From the NCBI GenBank assembly GCA_904377855.1, contig CAJFGS010000021.1:1-64000 (forward strand): 64,000 bases of DNA, read 5' to 3'. Under the pieces are notes generated by a model, which was not told where the DNA came from, made no database searches, and saw only the letters and a program-made list of their open reading frames with translations. The position numbers and the translations under genes were made by a program. Positions 45,019 to 54,356 of this stretch are shown here, one piece after another (within the stretch, counting starts at the first letter, position 1; each line of letters opens with the position of its first letter). The stretch is from Candidatus Avimonas merdigallinarum (GTDB taxonomy: Bacteria > Bacillota > Clostridia > Oscillospirales > Acutalibacteraceae).

Positions 45019-45056
45019 AACGGGACCGGCATGACGTTTGTCATGCCGGTCCCGTT
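45019..45056 (+). terminator. Terminator after the cardiolipin synthase gene
   Basis: AACGGGACCGGCATGAC, GTTT loop and the exact complement give a 17-bp stem. The rest of the gap to 45344 is GC-rich and shows no gene. Confidence 0.75.
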
Positions 45057-45344
45057 TGATTGACGGATTCCCGGTAAAGCGGCGGCCGGACAGCGGTGTC
45101 TCCAACCGGCCCCGCTTGATTGGACGAACTTCCCGCGTGCATGCGCCTGCCGGACTGCGGGCGGGAACATGGCCGCGGTTCTTCGGGCGCCGATGTCCCC
45201 AACCGGCCGCCGCACGAAGCGGCCGCCCCGAAGCCCTCCCACCCCCTCCACCGTCAACAGGGGGAAGCCCTGCCCTGTCCGCAGGGAAGGCGGCTCCCCG
45301 TCCCTCACATCGCCTCCCCGCGGCCGGGGCGCAGGGACTATGGA

Positions 45345-46268
45345 TTACTCGAATTCGCTGGCAATCACCTTCCCGCAGCCCGCGGGGGAATACACCCACC
45401 GGTCGATATGCCCCTTCTCGATAAAATAACGGGGCGGCGTCCGCTCCTGCACGCCGTCGGCGGTATCGATAATCACCAGCTTGAGCTTCATCTTGTCCGG
45501 CAGGATGCTCTTGATGTATACTCCCGCACGCTGCCCCGGCCTGACGCCCTCCCGCGGCTCGGCCAGCCCGGCAAGGTTGGGGGTGAGTTCCACAAACACC
45601 CCGTATTCCTCCACCGAGCGGATAATTCCCGCCACCGTTTCCCCCTGCTCAAACAGGGCGGCGTTCTCCTCCCAGGTACCAAGCAGTTCCCGCTGGGAAA
45701 GGCAGATCCGCCCGTTTTCCAGGGAGGATACCACCCCCAGGATATCCATCCCCGGCGCAAACCGATCGGACGGGTGGGAAATCCGGCTGACCGACAGGCT
45801 GGCAATCGGCATCAGCGCGGGGAGGCCGCAGCCGACGTCGCAGAACGCGCCGAACGATTCCAGCCGGGTGACCCGGGCCGGGATAATGTCGCCGCACCGC
45901 AGGGCGTCCAGGTATTCCGCCCGGCACTTCTCCTGTGCCTCCCGGCGGGAAAGCACCGCCCGGCGCCCTCCCCCCGGCGTATCCTCAAACCCCTTGACGA
46001 CAAAGCAGACCGGCTTGCTTACCCGGGAAATCAGGGCGATATCCCGGGTGGTCCCTTCCGCAATCCCCACCGCCCCGTCGTAATAGGGGATGATCCCCTC
46101 CATGCAGGGCAGTTCCACATGCAGGTTATGTTCCGCGTCGCAAAGCACCGCCCGCGCCTCCAGCACCCGCCCGTCCAGCGCCGCTTCGGCCAGGCCGGCG
46201 GCCGTGCGCAGGGCGTTCTGGTTGCGGGGGGTGTCGATCAGATGTCCCTCCGGATAATAACGGTTCAT
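45345..46268 (-). CDS. S1 RNA-binding domain protein
   Basis: A 307-residue cytoplasmic protein related to ribosomal protein S1 of Firmicutes. At least two S1 domains are visible: one near LRCGDIIPARVTRLESFGAFCDVGCGLPALMP, and one near FEQGETVAGIIRSVEEYGVFVELTPNLAGLAEP, each with the G-x-F/V-V/C core. An N-terminal part (VLEARAVLCDAEHNLHVELP) precedes them. Such proteins affect translation initiation or RNA stability. The start at 46268 has AAAGGA 12 bases upstream; the frame continues upstream without a better site. Confidence 0.88.
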   Translation of the reverse strand: MNRYYPEGHLIDTPRNQNALRTAAGLAEAALDGRVLEARAVLCDAEHNLHVELPCMEGIIPYYDGAVGIAEGTTRDIALISRVSKPVCFVVKGFEDTPGGGRRAVLSRREAQEKCRAEYLDALRCGDIIPARVTRLESFGAFCDVGCGLPALMPIASLSVSRISHPSDRFAPGMDILGVVSSLENGRICLSQRELLGTWEENAALFEQGETVAGIIRSVEEYGVFVELTPNLAGLAEPREGVRPGQRAGVYIKSILPDKMKLKLVIIDTADGVQERTPPRYFIEKGHIDRWVYSPAGCGKVIASEFE

Positions 46269-46591
46269 TTTTACCCATTCCTTTCTCGACGGAACCGCGC
46301 CGCTTTCCTGTCCTCCCGGAAGCATCCCCGACCGGCGGCCGCGCCCTTTCCTCATCACCCCATCTATATGCGGGAAAAACGGCCCGCATACATGGAAAAT
46401 TCCCCAGGCCTTCGCCGCGCCCTCCCCGGGCCCTCCGCCTGCCCCGTTCCCGCTTCAGCCATCGCCCGGCGCGGGACACCGGGCCTTTTTGCTTCCCGCT
46501 CCCCGCTGGGCCGCCCGGCGCCACCTTTTTGTACCCTTTTGCACATTCGGACAGAATATTGACAATAGGCGGCAAAGGCGGCGCGCAGGCG

Positions 46592-46621
46592 TTGCAATCC
46601 GCCGGCCGGACAAGGTATAGT
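46592..46621 (+). promoter_or_regulatory. Promoter of the ROK-family gene
   Basis: TTGCAA (46592-46597), 18-bp spacer and TATAGT (46616-46621). The remaining gap from 46269 contains no gene. Confidence 0.6.
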
Positions 46622-46675
46622 AAAAGCATAACGCAGCGGCGGCAAAAAACTGCCCGCCGGCAAGGAGGGCATGTT

Positions 46676-48061
46676 ATGAAAGTTTATGGCATTGATGTGG
46701 AAATCCGAAATATCCCGAGCCTGGATACGGGATTTATCCCGATGGCCGCGTATACCCGCGCGTTTGAGCGCTCGGCCGAAAACGGCCGGGAACTGGTGAT
46801 CGCGGTGGAACGCAACCAGGGGCAGGTGGCCGTGCGCCGCTGCAAAATCCACGGCACCCCCGAGATGGCGGAAGCGGACGCGGTCTATGTGGATCGCACG
46901 GTGAAAATGCTGCTGTGGGCCTACGGCGGGTGGAAGGTATCCATCTGCGGGGACGACGCCCTCGGCCGGCAGATTGCCGACGCTTACCGGCCTGGCGGGT
47001 CCCGGGAATTCGACGCAGATTTCATGAGCCGGGTTTACGAACGGGATTTTGAAGTCGCCAGCCTCCCCCTCGACGCCGCGCCGCAGGAGAAGTCGGCCAC
47101 CACGCCGGTGGGCCGGCATCTGGAAGGGTGCCGCATCGGGTTTGACGCTGGCGGGAGCGACCGGAAGGTATCGGCCGTCGTGGACGGCGTGCCGGTCTAT
47201 TCGGAGGAAGTGGTCTGGTTCCCCAAAACCAACAGCGACCCGGATTACCATTACGAAGGGATTGTCAGCGCCTTCAAAGCCGCCGCCGCAAAGATGCCCC
47301 GGGTGGACGCCATCGGCATCTCGTCCGCCGGCGTGTATGTGGACAACCGCGCGATGGTCGCCTCCCTTTTCCTCCAGGTGCCCCGCGACCAGTTTGACAA
47401 GAAGGTGAAGGATATCTATCTCCGCGCCGCCAAAGAGATCGGCGATGTCCCGGTACAGGTTGCCAACGACGGGGACGTTACCGCCCTGGCCGGCGCAATG
47501 AGCCTCGAGGAAAACCGCATCCTCGGCATCGCCATGGGGACTTCGGAAGCCGTCGGGTATGTGGACGCGGCCGGCAATATCACCGGCTGGCTGAACGAGC
47601 TCGCTTTCGCCCCGGTGGATCTGCAGGCCGACGCAATGGTGGACGAATGGTCCGGCGATAAAGGCTGCGGCGTCAAATATTTCTCGCAGGACAGCGTGAT
47701 CAAGCTGGCTCCCCGGGCCGGCATCGCGTTGGACGAATCCCTCTCCCCCGCGGAAAAGCTCAAAGTGGTACAGGGGGAAATGGACAAGGGCAACCCCCTT
47801 GCAAAAGAAATTTACCATTCCATCGGTATATACCTCGGTCATACGCTGGCCTATTACGCCGCTTTTTATGACATCGGGCATGTCCTTCTCCTCGGCCGGG
47901 TGATGTCCGGCGAAGGCGGCGACATCATCCTCGCGGAGGCGGGCCGCGTCCTGCGGGAGGAATACCCGGACGCCGCCGGGATGGAGCTTCACCTCCCGGA
48001 CGAGAAAATCCGCCGGGTGGGGCAGTCGGTCGCCGCGGCGAGCCTGCCGGAAATTCGCTGA
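46676..48061 (+). CDS. ROK-family protein with N-terminal extra domain and altered zinc motif
   Basis: A 461-residue cytoplasmic protein. Residues from about 150 on form the ROK fold: the phosphate-1-like motif GFDAGGSDRKVSAVVDG, IGISSAGVYVDNR, and VQVANDGDVTALAGAMS with the putative catalytic Asp. Residues 1-145 are an additional domain without a helix-turn-helix (MKVYGIDVEIRNIPSLDTGF). The ROK zinc signature CxCGxxGCxE is not present; the region reads GDKGCGVKYFSQ. It may be a sugar kinase variant or a non-enzymatic sensor. CAAGGAGG upstream supports the ATG at 46676 rather than the out-of-frame ATG at 46671. It has its own promoter and terminator. Confidence 0.85.
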   Translation: MKVYGIDVEIRNIPSLDTGFIPMAAYTRAFERSAENGRELVIAVERNQGQVAVRRCKIHGTPEMAEADAVYVDRTVKMLLWAYGGWKVSICGDDALGRQIADAYRPGGSREFDADFMSRVYERDFEVASLPLDAAPQEKSATTPVGRHLEGCRIGFDAGGSDRKVSAVVDGVPVYSEEVVWFPKTNSDPDYHYEGIVSAFKAAAAKMPRVDAIGISSAGVYVDNRAMVASLFLQVPRDQFDKKVKDIYLRAAKEIGDVPVQVANDGDVTALAGAMSLEENRILGIAMGTSEAVGYVDAAGNITGWLNELAFAPVDLQADAMVDEWSGDKGCGVKYFSQDSVIKLAPRAGIALDESLSPAEKLKVVQGEMDKGNPLAKEIYHSIGIYLGHTLAYYAAFYDIGHVLLLGRVMSGEGGDIILAEAGRVLREEYPDAAGMELHLPDEKIRRVGQSVAAASLPEIR

Positions 48062-48136
48062 TCCCGTCTCTTCCCTTTAGACCTCTTCTTCAGTATGGCG
48101 CCTCCCACAAGGCTGCATACTGCTTTTATCCCACAG

Positions 48137-48173
48137 CAAAAACACCCTGTCCGGTCTGGACAGGGTGTTTTTG
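48137..48173 (+). terminator. Terminator of the ROK gene
   Basis: AAAAACACCCTGTCC, GGTCT loop, GGACAGGGTGTTTTT, usable in either direction. Confidence 0.88.
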
Positions 48174-48449
48174 CTGCCAATAGGCCTTCCGTTTCATCCC
48201 GCGAAAGCTGTAAGGAGGCCGCGCGGTGTGCCCTTTCCCCTAAGCGGGGGGACGGTACGGCCCGCCGTTCCCCGCCCCGGAGCGCTCTGGACACTGCCTG
48301 CCGGGGAAGGAAACGGGGCCTGGGCCGGCTCCCTATGCCCGCCGTCCAAGAACCCGCACGGCGGGTTCTTGGACTGTCGTACGGGTTCCTAAAGCCGCCG
48401 CGCGAGCCGGAGGCGTCCCCCCCTTCGGCCGGCGCGGCCCTGCCGCAGG

Positions 48450-48490
48450 GCAAAAAGGCGGGCAGGCTGTTCATGCAGCCTGCCCGCCTC
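48450..48490 (-). terminator. Terminator of rsmI
   Basis: On the minus strand GGCGGGCAGGCTG, CATGAA loop, CAGCCTGCCCGCC and TTTTT, 16 bp after the rsmI stop. Confidence 0.88.
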
Positions 48491-48505
48491 CTGTACCATT
48501 TGATG

Positions 48506-49330
48506 CTATCGCGCAATCCGGCGGTAAATCTCCCCTTTTTTTACGCCGGTCTCCGCCGCGGCGCGCTTGGCCGCCTCCGATGCGGAGAGCCCTTCCTCCA
48601 TATACCGGGCGGCCTGCTCCGCCGCCTGTTCGGGGGAAACGCCCTCCTTTGCCGGCGGGGCGGCGCCTTCAACCACCAGCACAATCTCCCCGCGCGGGGT
48701 TTCCTCCCGGAACCGGCGGGCGGCTTCCCCCAGGGTGGTGCGGAGCACCTCCTCATGGATTTTGGTCAGTTCCCGCACAATCGCCACCCGGCGGTCGCCA
48801 AACGCCGCAAACAGGTCCTCCAGCGTGGAGGGGAGCTTGTGCGGCGCTTCGTAAAACACCATGGTCCGCCGCTCGTCCCGCAGGGAGTCGAGATGCTCCT
48901 TCCTCCCCCGCCTGTTCACGCTGAGGAACCCCTCAAAGGTAAAGCGGCCGGTGGGCAGCCCCGCAACCGCCAGGGCGGTGATGACGGCGCTCGGCCCCGG
49001 CACAACCCCGACGGGGATCCCCCGCTCATGGCAGAGCGCCACCAGATCCTCGCCCGGATCCGAAATGGCCGGCATCCCCGCATCGGTGACCAGGACCGCG
49101 TTCTCCCCCGCCTCCAGGCGGGCGGCAATCTGCTCCCCCCGCTCCCGCTTGTTGTGCTCGTAATAGCTCACCAGCGGCTTCTTTATCCCGAAATGGTTCA
49201 AAAGCCCCAGGGTTACCCGCGTATCCTCCGCGGCGATAAAGTCGCAGTCCTTCAGCGCTTCCACCGCCCGCGGGGACAGGTCGGATAAATTGCCGATCGG
49301 TGTCCCTACCAGGGTCAGTCTGCCGGCCAT
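48506..49330 (-). CDS. rsmI: 16S rRNA 2'-O-ribose C1402 methyltransferase RsmI
   Basis: RsmI methylates the 2'-OH of C1402 in the ribosomal decoding centre using SAM. The 274-residue protein has the tetrapyrrole-methylase fold: LTLVGTPIGNLSDLSPRAVEAL, then CDFIAAEDTRVTLGLLNHF, YYEHNKRERGEQI, VTDAGMPAISDPG, VVPGPSAVITALAVAGLP and FYEAPHKL. The start at 49330 has AAAAGGAGGGG. It is the last gene of the yaaO-to-yabC-like run, in the place of Bacillus yabC. Confidence 0.96.
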   Translation of the reverse strand: MAGRLTLVGTPIGNLSDLSPRAVEALKDCDFIAAEDTRVTLGLLNHFGIKKPLVSYYEHNKRERGEQIAARLEAGENAVLVTDAGMPAISDPGEDLVALCHERGIPVGVVPGPSAVITALAVAGLPTGRFTFEGFLSVNRRGRKEHLDSLRDERRTMVFYEAPHKLPSTLEDLFAAFGDRRVAIVRELTKIHEEVLRTTLGEAARRFREETPRGEIVLVVEGAAPPAKEGVSPEQAAEQAARYMEEGLSASEAAKRAAAETGVKKGEIYRRIAR

Positions 49331-49494
49331 AGTGCCGTCCCCTCCTTTTCCCCTCTTTTGCAAAGCCCTCCCGCGGAAACGTCCCATCGGCTGCCGCGGA
49401 AACCCACTGCGCAAAAAGAGAAGAATGACATTTTCCAATTTGTATTATTTCGATTGATTGTTCATATAGTTTATGAAATAAGGCGCATTCCGCC

Positions 49495-50214
49495 TTATTT
49501 CGGGCTTTGCAGCAGCACAGGTTCCACCTGCAGGCCGGGCCTGCCGCCCTTTCGGGCCTCGCAGAGGAGAAGCCAGGGGGCGTCCTGAATCCGCCGCTGC
49601 ACAAAGCGGAGGCGCTTTGGTTCCAGTCCCGCCTCCCGCAGCAGGAGGAGCACGTCGGCCGCCCGCTGGGGCCGGTGGCAGAAGCAAAGCCGCCCGCCGT
49701 GCCGCAGGAGGCCGGCGGCGGCACGGGCCGCGTCGGAAAAGGTGCAGCCGGGGAGGGCGGGATCCGCCGTCTCATGCCGGGCAATCCGGGAGGCGTCCCC
49801 GGGGCAGACCGCGCCCCCGCCCGCCGGGAAATAGGGCGGGTTCATCGCAGCCAGATCCATGCTTCCCGGCGGGAGGGCCTCCCGCCAGCGGCGCAGATCG
49901 GCATCGTGCACCCGGATGCGGCCGGAAAAGCCGCTGTCCTGCGCCGAAAGGCGGGCCAATTCCGCCGCCTCCGGCTGGATTTCCAGCCCGTCTACCTGGA
50001 GTTCGGGGCGTTCCCGGCACCAGAGGACAGGGAGGATCCCGCAGCCCGTCCCCAAATCCACCGCACGGAGGGCCGGGCGGCCCGCTGCCGCCGGCTTCGC
50101 CGGGAGCGCTTCCAGGGAAAACCGGGCCAGCAGCAGCGCATCCTCCCCAAAGCGGTGCGCCTCCGACATCCAGACCCCCGCCCCGCCGCCGAGCGGCTCC
50201 CATTGCCTTTCCAT
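49495..50214 (-). CDS. TrmN6-like tRNA adenine-N6 methyltransferase
   Basis: A 239-residue SAM-dependent methyltransferase. Motif I is VDLGTGCGILPVLWC and the adenine-methylase motif is AAMNPPYFPAGGG. The N-terminus MERQWEPLGGGAGVWMSEAHRFGEDALLLARF is the usual start of this COG4123 family, related to E. coli YfiC/TrmN6, which methylates A37 of tRNA-Val. In Bacillus the homologue yabB has the same position, next to the rsmI gene. The tRNA target here is inferred only. GGAAGG lies before the start; the long upstream frame extension is not coding. Confidence 0.9.
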   Translation of the reverse strand: MERQWEPLGGGAGVWMSEAHRFGEDALLLARFSLEALPAKPAAAGRPALRAVDLGTGCGILPVLWCRERPELQVDGLEIQPEAAELARLSAQDSGFSGRIRVHDADLRRWREALPPGSMDLAAMNPPYFPAGGGAVCPGDASRIARHETADPALPGCTFSDAARAAAGLLRHGGRLCFCHRPQRAADVLLLLREAGLEPKRLRFVQRRIQDAPWLLLCEARKGGRPGLQVEPVLLQSPK

Positions 50215-50420
50215 CTCCGCCGCCTTCCTTTCCAAAAATTTCCCGGCAGCCCCCCAGGGGATCGCCGGCCGGCCTTTCTTCCTCCCTGCCTCCGTCGCAG
50301 GCGGCGGGAAGCGCCCGATCCCCCGGCCTTTCGGCGGTGCCGGACGCCCGCCAACGCCGGGCCGGCCCTTTGCGCAGAAGGAAAGGGAGGCGGCCCCGCC
50401 GGAAAAACAGCGGAAAAAGA

Positions 50421-50453
50421 CATTGCCGGGCGGCCTTCGGCCGTCCGGCAATG
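50421..50453 (-). terminator. Terminator of the ferredoxin gene
   Basis: ATTGCCGGACGGCC, GAA loop, GGCCGCCCGGCAAT with a G-T pair, then GTCTTTTT on the minus strand. Confidence 0.75.
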
Positions 50454-50466
50454 GTGGGTGCAGAAC

Positions 50467-50655
<189 letters not shown>

Positions 50656-50841
50656 TTATGTTCGTTTTTATCATAACACAAAGATGTAAAAAATCAACGG
50701 TTTTTCACGAAAAAAGTTCTTCCAGCCGGAGAGGGAGCAATCCGGGGACGGGAAGGGAACCCGCCCCTCTCCCGGGCAGGCCCGGGCTGGCAACCCGCCG
50801 CTTTAAGCAGCCGGGGCCGGCCGCCTGAACGGGGAGGCGGG

Positions 50842-51708
50842 CTATTTTTCCAGCCCGGCCAGCTCCTCCTGCTCCTTCTTCTCCACCCGGATGCGGCCGT
50901 CCCGCACCACTTTCACGTCCCGGACGTTCACCGAAACCGGCGGGGAATCGGGCGATTTGTCCAGCCGCACCTTCAGCATGCCGGTCAGCAGGCTGACCTC
51001 GGTCACAACCCCTTTCCCCTCCTTGGTGGAGACCAGCGCGCCGGCCTTCGGGGTGATTTTCAAAAGGGATTCATACGCCTCCTGCTCATATTTCAGGCAG
51101 CACATCAGCCGCCCGCAGGCGCCGGAGATTTTGGTCGGGTTCAGGGAAAGCCCCTGTTCCTTCGCCATCTTGATGGACACCGGCTGGAAATCGTTCAGGA
51201 ACTGGGTGCAGCAGAACGGCCGCCCGCAGGTCCCCAGCCCGCCGAGCATTTTCGCCTCGTCCCGCACCCCGATCTGCCGCAGTTCAATCCGGGTGCGGAA
51301 AACCGACGCCAGATCCTTCACCAGCTCCCGGAAATCCACCCGGCCGTCGGCGGTGAAGTAAAACAGGATTTTGGAATTGTCGAAGGTATATTCCACCCGG
51401 GTGAGCTTCATGTCCAGCTTATGCGCCGCAATCTTTTCCTGGCAGATGGCGAACGCCTTCGCCTCTTTCTCCGCATTTTCCCGGGAACGGCGGATATCCT
51501 CCGCCGTGGCGGGGCGGACCACCTTCTTCAGGGGCTTGACGATTTCGGATTCCTCCACCTCGCGGTTTTCCGCGACCACTTCGCCGCATTCCATGCCGCG
51601 GGCGGTCTCCACCACCACCATGCTCCCCTTCTCCAGGGTATGCCCGTCCGGATCGAAAAAGTACACCTTGCTCATGCTTTTAAAGCGCACGCCTACAATT
51701 TCGGCCAT
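50842..51708 (-). CDS. ricT: PSP1-domain protein RicT (YaaT)
   Basis: A 288-residue cytoplasmic protein. The PSP1 domain and family-typical cysteines are present: LGGLGTCGRPFCC and SGACGRLMCCLKYE. In Bacillus subtilis RicT works with RicA and RicF in RNase Y-dependent RNA maturation, sporulation, competence and biofilm control. Upstream MAEIVGVRFKSMSKVYFFDPDG is the usual N-terminus. GAGG lies 7 bases before the start at 51708; the longer frame is not coding. It follows holB as in Bacillus. Confidence 0.94.
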   Translation of the reverse strand: MAEIVGVRFKSMSKVYFFDPDGHTLEKGSMVVVETARGMECGEVVAENREVEESEIVKPLKKVVRPATAEDIRRSRENAEKEAKAFAICQEKIAAHKLDMKLTRVEYTFDNSKILFYFTADGRVDFRELVKDLASVFRTRIELRQIGVRDEAKMLGGLGTCGRPFCCTQFLNDFQPVSIKMAKEQGLSLNPTKISGACGRLMCCLKYEQEAYESLLKITPKAGALVSTKEGKGVVTEVSLLTGMLKVRLDKSPDSPPVSVNVRDVKVVRDGRIRVEKKEQEELAGLEK

Positions 51709-51982
51709 ACAAACCTCATTTCTCGCCGCCAAGCAAAACGGGCTTCCGCTGCGCCTCTCCGCGGCGGGGAGGGCGCGCCCGGGCCTTAAGGCGGGGGACC
51801 CGCCGTCATATTCCACGTCCGGCCGAAAGCGCGGGAAGCCCCCCGGCTGTGCGGGCCGTACTCTTTCAATATACCATGAAAACGGCCTGTCCGCAAGGAG
51901 CAAGCCGTCGTTTTCCCCTTTTCACAGCGATTCCCGGAAAATTTTTCCTGTTTCAACCCGTCCTGTCCGGCCCGGTTCCGCG

Positions 51983-52975
51983 CTACCGCCCGGCCGCCGA
52001 ACGCAGGCGGCTGCACAGGAGGGTGAGGAACAGCGTGTAATTGATGTTCCTGAGCCGGTCGGCCTGCAGCCCCTCCACCGTGCTCACGAGCGCCAAAAGC
52101 TGCCCGCGGGTCAGGGTGCGGGCCAGCTTTGCCGCCGTTTCGGGGGCTGCCGAAAGGCCCGTCCCCTCGGCGCCGAAGCGCAGCGCCGCCGCATCCCGGA
52201 AAATCAGCCACAGGGCGCCGAGTACCCCGTCCGCGAGCCCTTTGTCCTTTTCCAGCCGCCCGGTCAGCCGCAGCAGCGTGAGCTCGTCCGGCGCGGCCAC
52301 CGCCTCGGCAAAGGAGGGGGCGAGCGCGAGCACCTTCTGGAACGTCCCTTCCGACAATCCCTGCACCGCCTGCCCGATCCATCCGCCGAACACCGCGACC
52401 GCCTGCTTCACCGCCTCCCCGTCCGCGTCGGGCAGGAGACGGCGGACCGCCTCCTCCGCTTCCTCCGGCGCTACCGGGGCGAGGGGGATGCAGACGGCCC
52501 GGGACTGGATTGTGGGCAGGAGCTGCGCCCGGTTCTCGCAGGTCAGGATAAACAGCGCATGGGCAGGCGGCTCCTCCAGGATTTTGAGCAGCGCGTTCTG
52601 CGCCTGCTCAGTCATGCCTTGCGCGCCGGCCAGGATCACCGCCCGGCGGGGCGCTTCGTTGGGCAGGATATACGCCTTGTCCCGGATCTCCCGCACCGTT
52701 TCGATATGAAAGGAACGGGCCGCCCCGTCGCCGCCCGTTTCCACGATGTCGGGATGGTTCCCGCCCGCCGCTTTGATGCAGGCCGCGCACCGGCCGCAGG
52801 GCTTCTCCCCCTCCCCCATGCAGACGGCCGCCTTCGCAATCAGGCGGGCCAGGGTCCGCCGCCCGCTGCCGGACGGCCCCTCCAGCAGCAGCGCATGCGG
52901 AAGCCGCCCCCCGTCCACAAAGGAGGAGAGCAGCTGCTTCGCTTGTGTATTCCCGGCAAATCCGTCAAACCGCAT
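51983..52975 (-). CDS. holB: DNA polymerase III delta prime subunit
   Basis: A 330-residue clamp-loader subunit of the replicative polymerase. It has a P-loop (LLEGPSGSGRRTLARLIA), a zinc module with CGRCAACIKAAGGNHPD, the ILAGAQGMTEQAQNALLKILEEPP segment and SRA (QSRAVCI) in place of the arginine-finger SRC. The Walker A lysine is changed (GSGRRT instead of GxGKT), as is common for delta prime, which usually does not hydrolyse ATP. It lies 41 bp behind darA. Confidence 0.94.
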   Translation of the reverse strand: MRFDGFAGNTQAKQLLSSFVDGGRLPHALLLEGPSGSGRRTLARLIAKAAVCMGEGEKPCGRCAACIKAAGGNHPDIVETGGDGAARSFHIETVREIRDKAYILPNEAPRRAVILAGAQGMTEQAQNALLKILEEPPAHALFILTCENRAQLLPTIQSRAVCIPLAPVAPEEAEEAVRRLLPDADGEAVKQAVAVFGGWIGQAVQGLSEGTFQKVLALAPSFAEAVAAPDELTLLRLTGRLEKDKGLADGVLGALWLIFRDAAALRFGAEGTGLSAAPETAAKLARTLTRGQLLALVSTVEGLQADRLRNINYTLFLTLLCSRLRSAAGR

Positions 52976-53016
52976 GAGGCTTCCAACCTATCCGCGCAAG
53001 GCCCGCGTCCCGGGCC

Positions 53017-53337
53017 TTACAGTTTTTCATACCGCTCAATATTCATCACAAACACCGTCGCGCCGCCCACCGTGACCTCCACCGGGAAGGAGGCGTACGC
53101 CGACGTGCCGTAGGAGGTGCTGGGGATCATCTGGGTGCGCTTTTTGGAATGCTTTTCAATCGTGGAAAGCACCTGATCCACCCTCTCGTCGTCCACGCCG
53201 ACAAGGAAGGTGGTGTTGCCCGCCATCAGGAATCCGCCGGTGGTGGCCAGCTTGGTCACGGAAAACCCTTCCTTGGTCAGGGCGGTGGATACCGTGCTGC
53301 TGTCGTCCTTATTCACAATTGCCAATACCAGTTTCAT
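53017..53337 (-). CDS. darA: Cyclic di-AMP receptor DarA/PstA (PII-like)
   Basis: A 106-residue PII-like protein that forms trimers and binds cyclic di-AMP, a signal of osmotic and cell-wall homeostasis. MKLVLAIVNKDDSSTVSTALTKEGFSVTKLATTGGFLMAGNTTFLVG is canonical, including the TTGGFL nucleotide-contact loop. Its length and place before holB match Bacillus yaaQ. GGAGG precedes the ATG. Confidence 0.96.
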   Translation of the reverse strand: MKLVLAIVNKDDSSTVSTALTKEGFSVTKLATTGGFLMAGNTTFLVGVDDERVDQVLSTIEKHSKKRTQMIPSTSYGTSAYASFPVEVTVGGATVFVMNIERYEKL

Positions 53338-53385
53338 CGTTGCTTCCTCCGTTTCTTTGATATGGGCTGCACGGCGGCATCCGGG

Positions 53386-54123
53386 TTATCCCGCGGCCCG
53401 CCGGAGCATTTCGGTGACAATTTCCGCGCAACTCTCCGCCGCGGCTTTCTCGAACTCGTCGAACGAGACGTGGGCGCCTTCCCCCGCAAGGTCGGAGATC
53501 GCCCGCACAATGACGAACGGGACGGCGTTGGCATAAGCGGCCTGGGCGATCGCCCCGCCTTCCATTTCCACCGCCGCCGCGCCGAACCGGGACGCGATTT
53601 CCCGTTTCACCCCGTCGTCCGATACAAAGACGTCCCCCGACGCGATAATCCCCTCCCGGGTTTTCCCCGCGCCGAGCACCGCGTCCGCCGCCGTCCGGAA
53701 GGCGGAAACCAGCCGGGGGTCGGCGTCGAACCGGGTGGGGCGGGTCCCGTCCCCGCCGTCCGGGCCGAAGTCCATATAGCCCTTCACATGCCCGAAGGCC
53801 GTGATGTCAAAATCATGCTGCACCGCCCCGGCGCCGATCACCAGGTCGCCCACCGAAAGCCCGGCCGCCACGCCGCCGGCCACGCCGGTATTCACCAGGG
53901 CCGCCACATGGAAGCGGTCGATCATCGCCTGCGCGCACAGCGCGGCGCAGACCTTGCCGACCCCGCACTGCGCCACCACCGCGGGCACGCCCTCCAGCGT
54001 CCCGTAATGGAAGTCCATCCCCGCTACCCGGAGGGTGGAAGCGTCCTCCATGCGCGCGGTAAGAAGCGCCACCTCGGAGGCCATCGCACCGATAATCCCC
54101 CAGATTCCCTTGATTTTTTCCAT
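53386..54123 (-). CDS. mtnN: 5'-methylthioadenosine/S-adenosylhomocysteine nucleosidase
   Basis: A 245-residue hydrolase that splits adenine from methylthioadenosine and S-adenosylhomocysteine, by-products of SAM use. GIIGAMASEVALL, VNTGVAGGVAAGLSVGDLVIG, SGDVFVSDD and AVEMEGGAIAQAAYANAVPFVIVRAISD carry the active site, including the catalytic Glu (MASE) and Asp (RAISD). Two ATGs six bases apart are possible; AGGG fits the inner one. It occupies the position where the Bacillus cluster has tmk. It complements metK functionally. Confidence 0.96.
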   Translation of the reverse strand: MEKIKGIWGIIGAMASEVALLTARMEDASTLRVAGMDFHYGTLEGVPAVVAQCGVGKVCAALCAQAMIDRFHVAALVNTGVAGGVAAGLSVGDLVIGAGAVQHDFDITAFGHVKGYMDFGPDGGDGTRPTRFDADPRLVSAFRTAADAVLGAGKTREGIIASGDVFVSDDGVKREIASRFGAAAVEMEGGAIAQAAYANAVPFVIVRAISDLAGEGAHVSFDEFEKAAAESCAEIVTEMLRRAAG

Positions 54124-54156
54124 TGGCATCGCCCTCGCTCTTTCCTTCCGTTCAGC

Positions 54157-54203
54157 TTCCCAGTGGCAAGGACTTCCCAGTGGGAAGTCCTTGCCACTGG
54201 GAA
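54157..54203. repeat. Near-perfect 47-bp palindrome
   Basis: TTCCCAGTGGCAAGGACTTCCC (54157-54178), a 3-base AGT centre and its perfect 22-base complement (54182-54203). There is no T-run on either side and it lies upstream of mtnN, so it is not a simple terminator. It resembles a small palindromic repeat element. Confidence 0.85.
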
Positions 54204-54356
54204 ACCCTCCCCGCTGGGAGGCCCGCATTTTCGGGGCCGGCCCTGCCGCGGCAGCCCGGCGGGATTTCCTTAGAAATATTATACAGGAATTCCCCGCCGG
54301 TTACAAGGGATTTTCCTTTGCGGCGGGGGGCCGGGCCCCTGCCGGCTCCGCCGCTT

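Larger units (their letters stand above)
48062..48505. other. Convergent intergenic region with three hairpins
   Basis: About 445 bp between the ROK gene and rsmI, which face each other. It holds the two terminators listed separately and a 14-bp perfect inverted repeat at 48344-48374 (GTCCAAGAACCCGC, ACG, complement). No gene is seen. Confidence 0.6.

Noticed and set aside
46364-47992. Minus-strand frame of 542 residues opposite the ROK gene
   Set aside because: His/Gly/Arg-rich antisense shadow; the ROK motifs, promoter and terminator lie on the plus strand.
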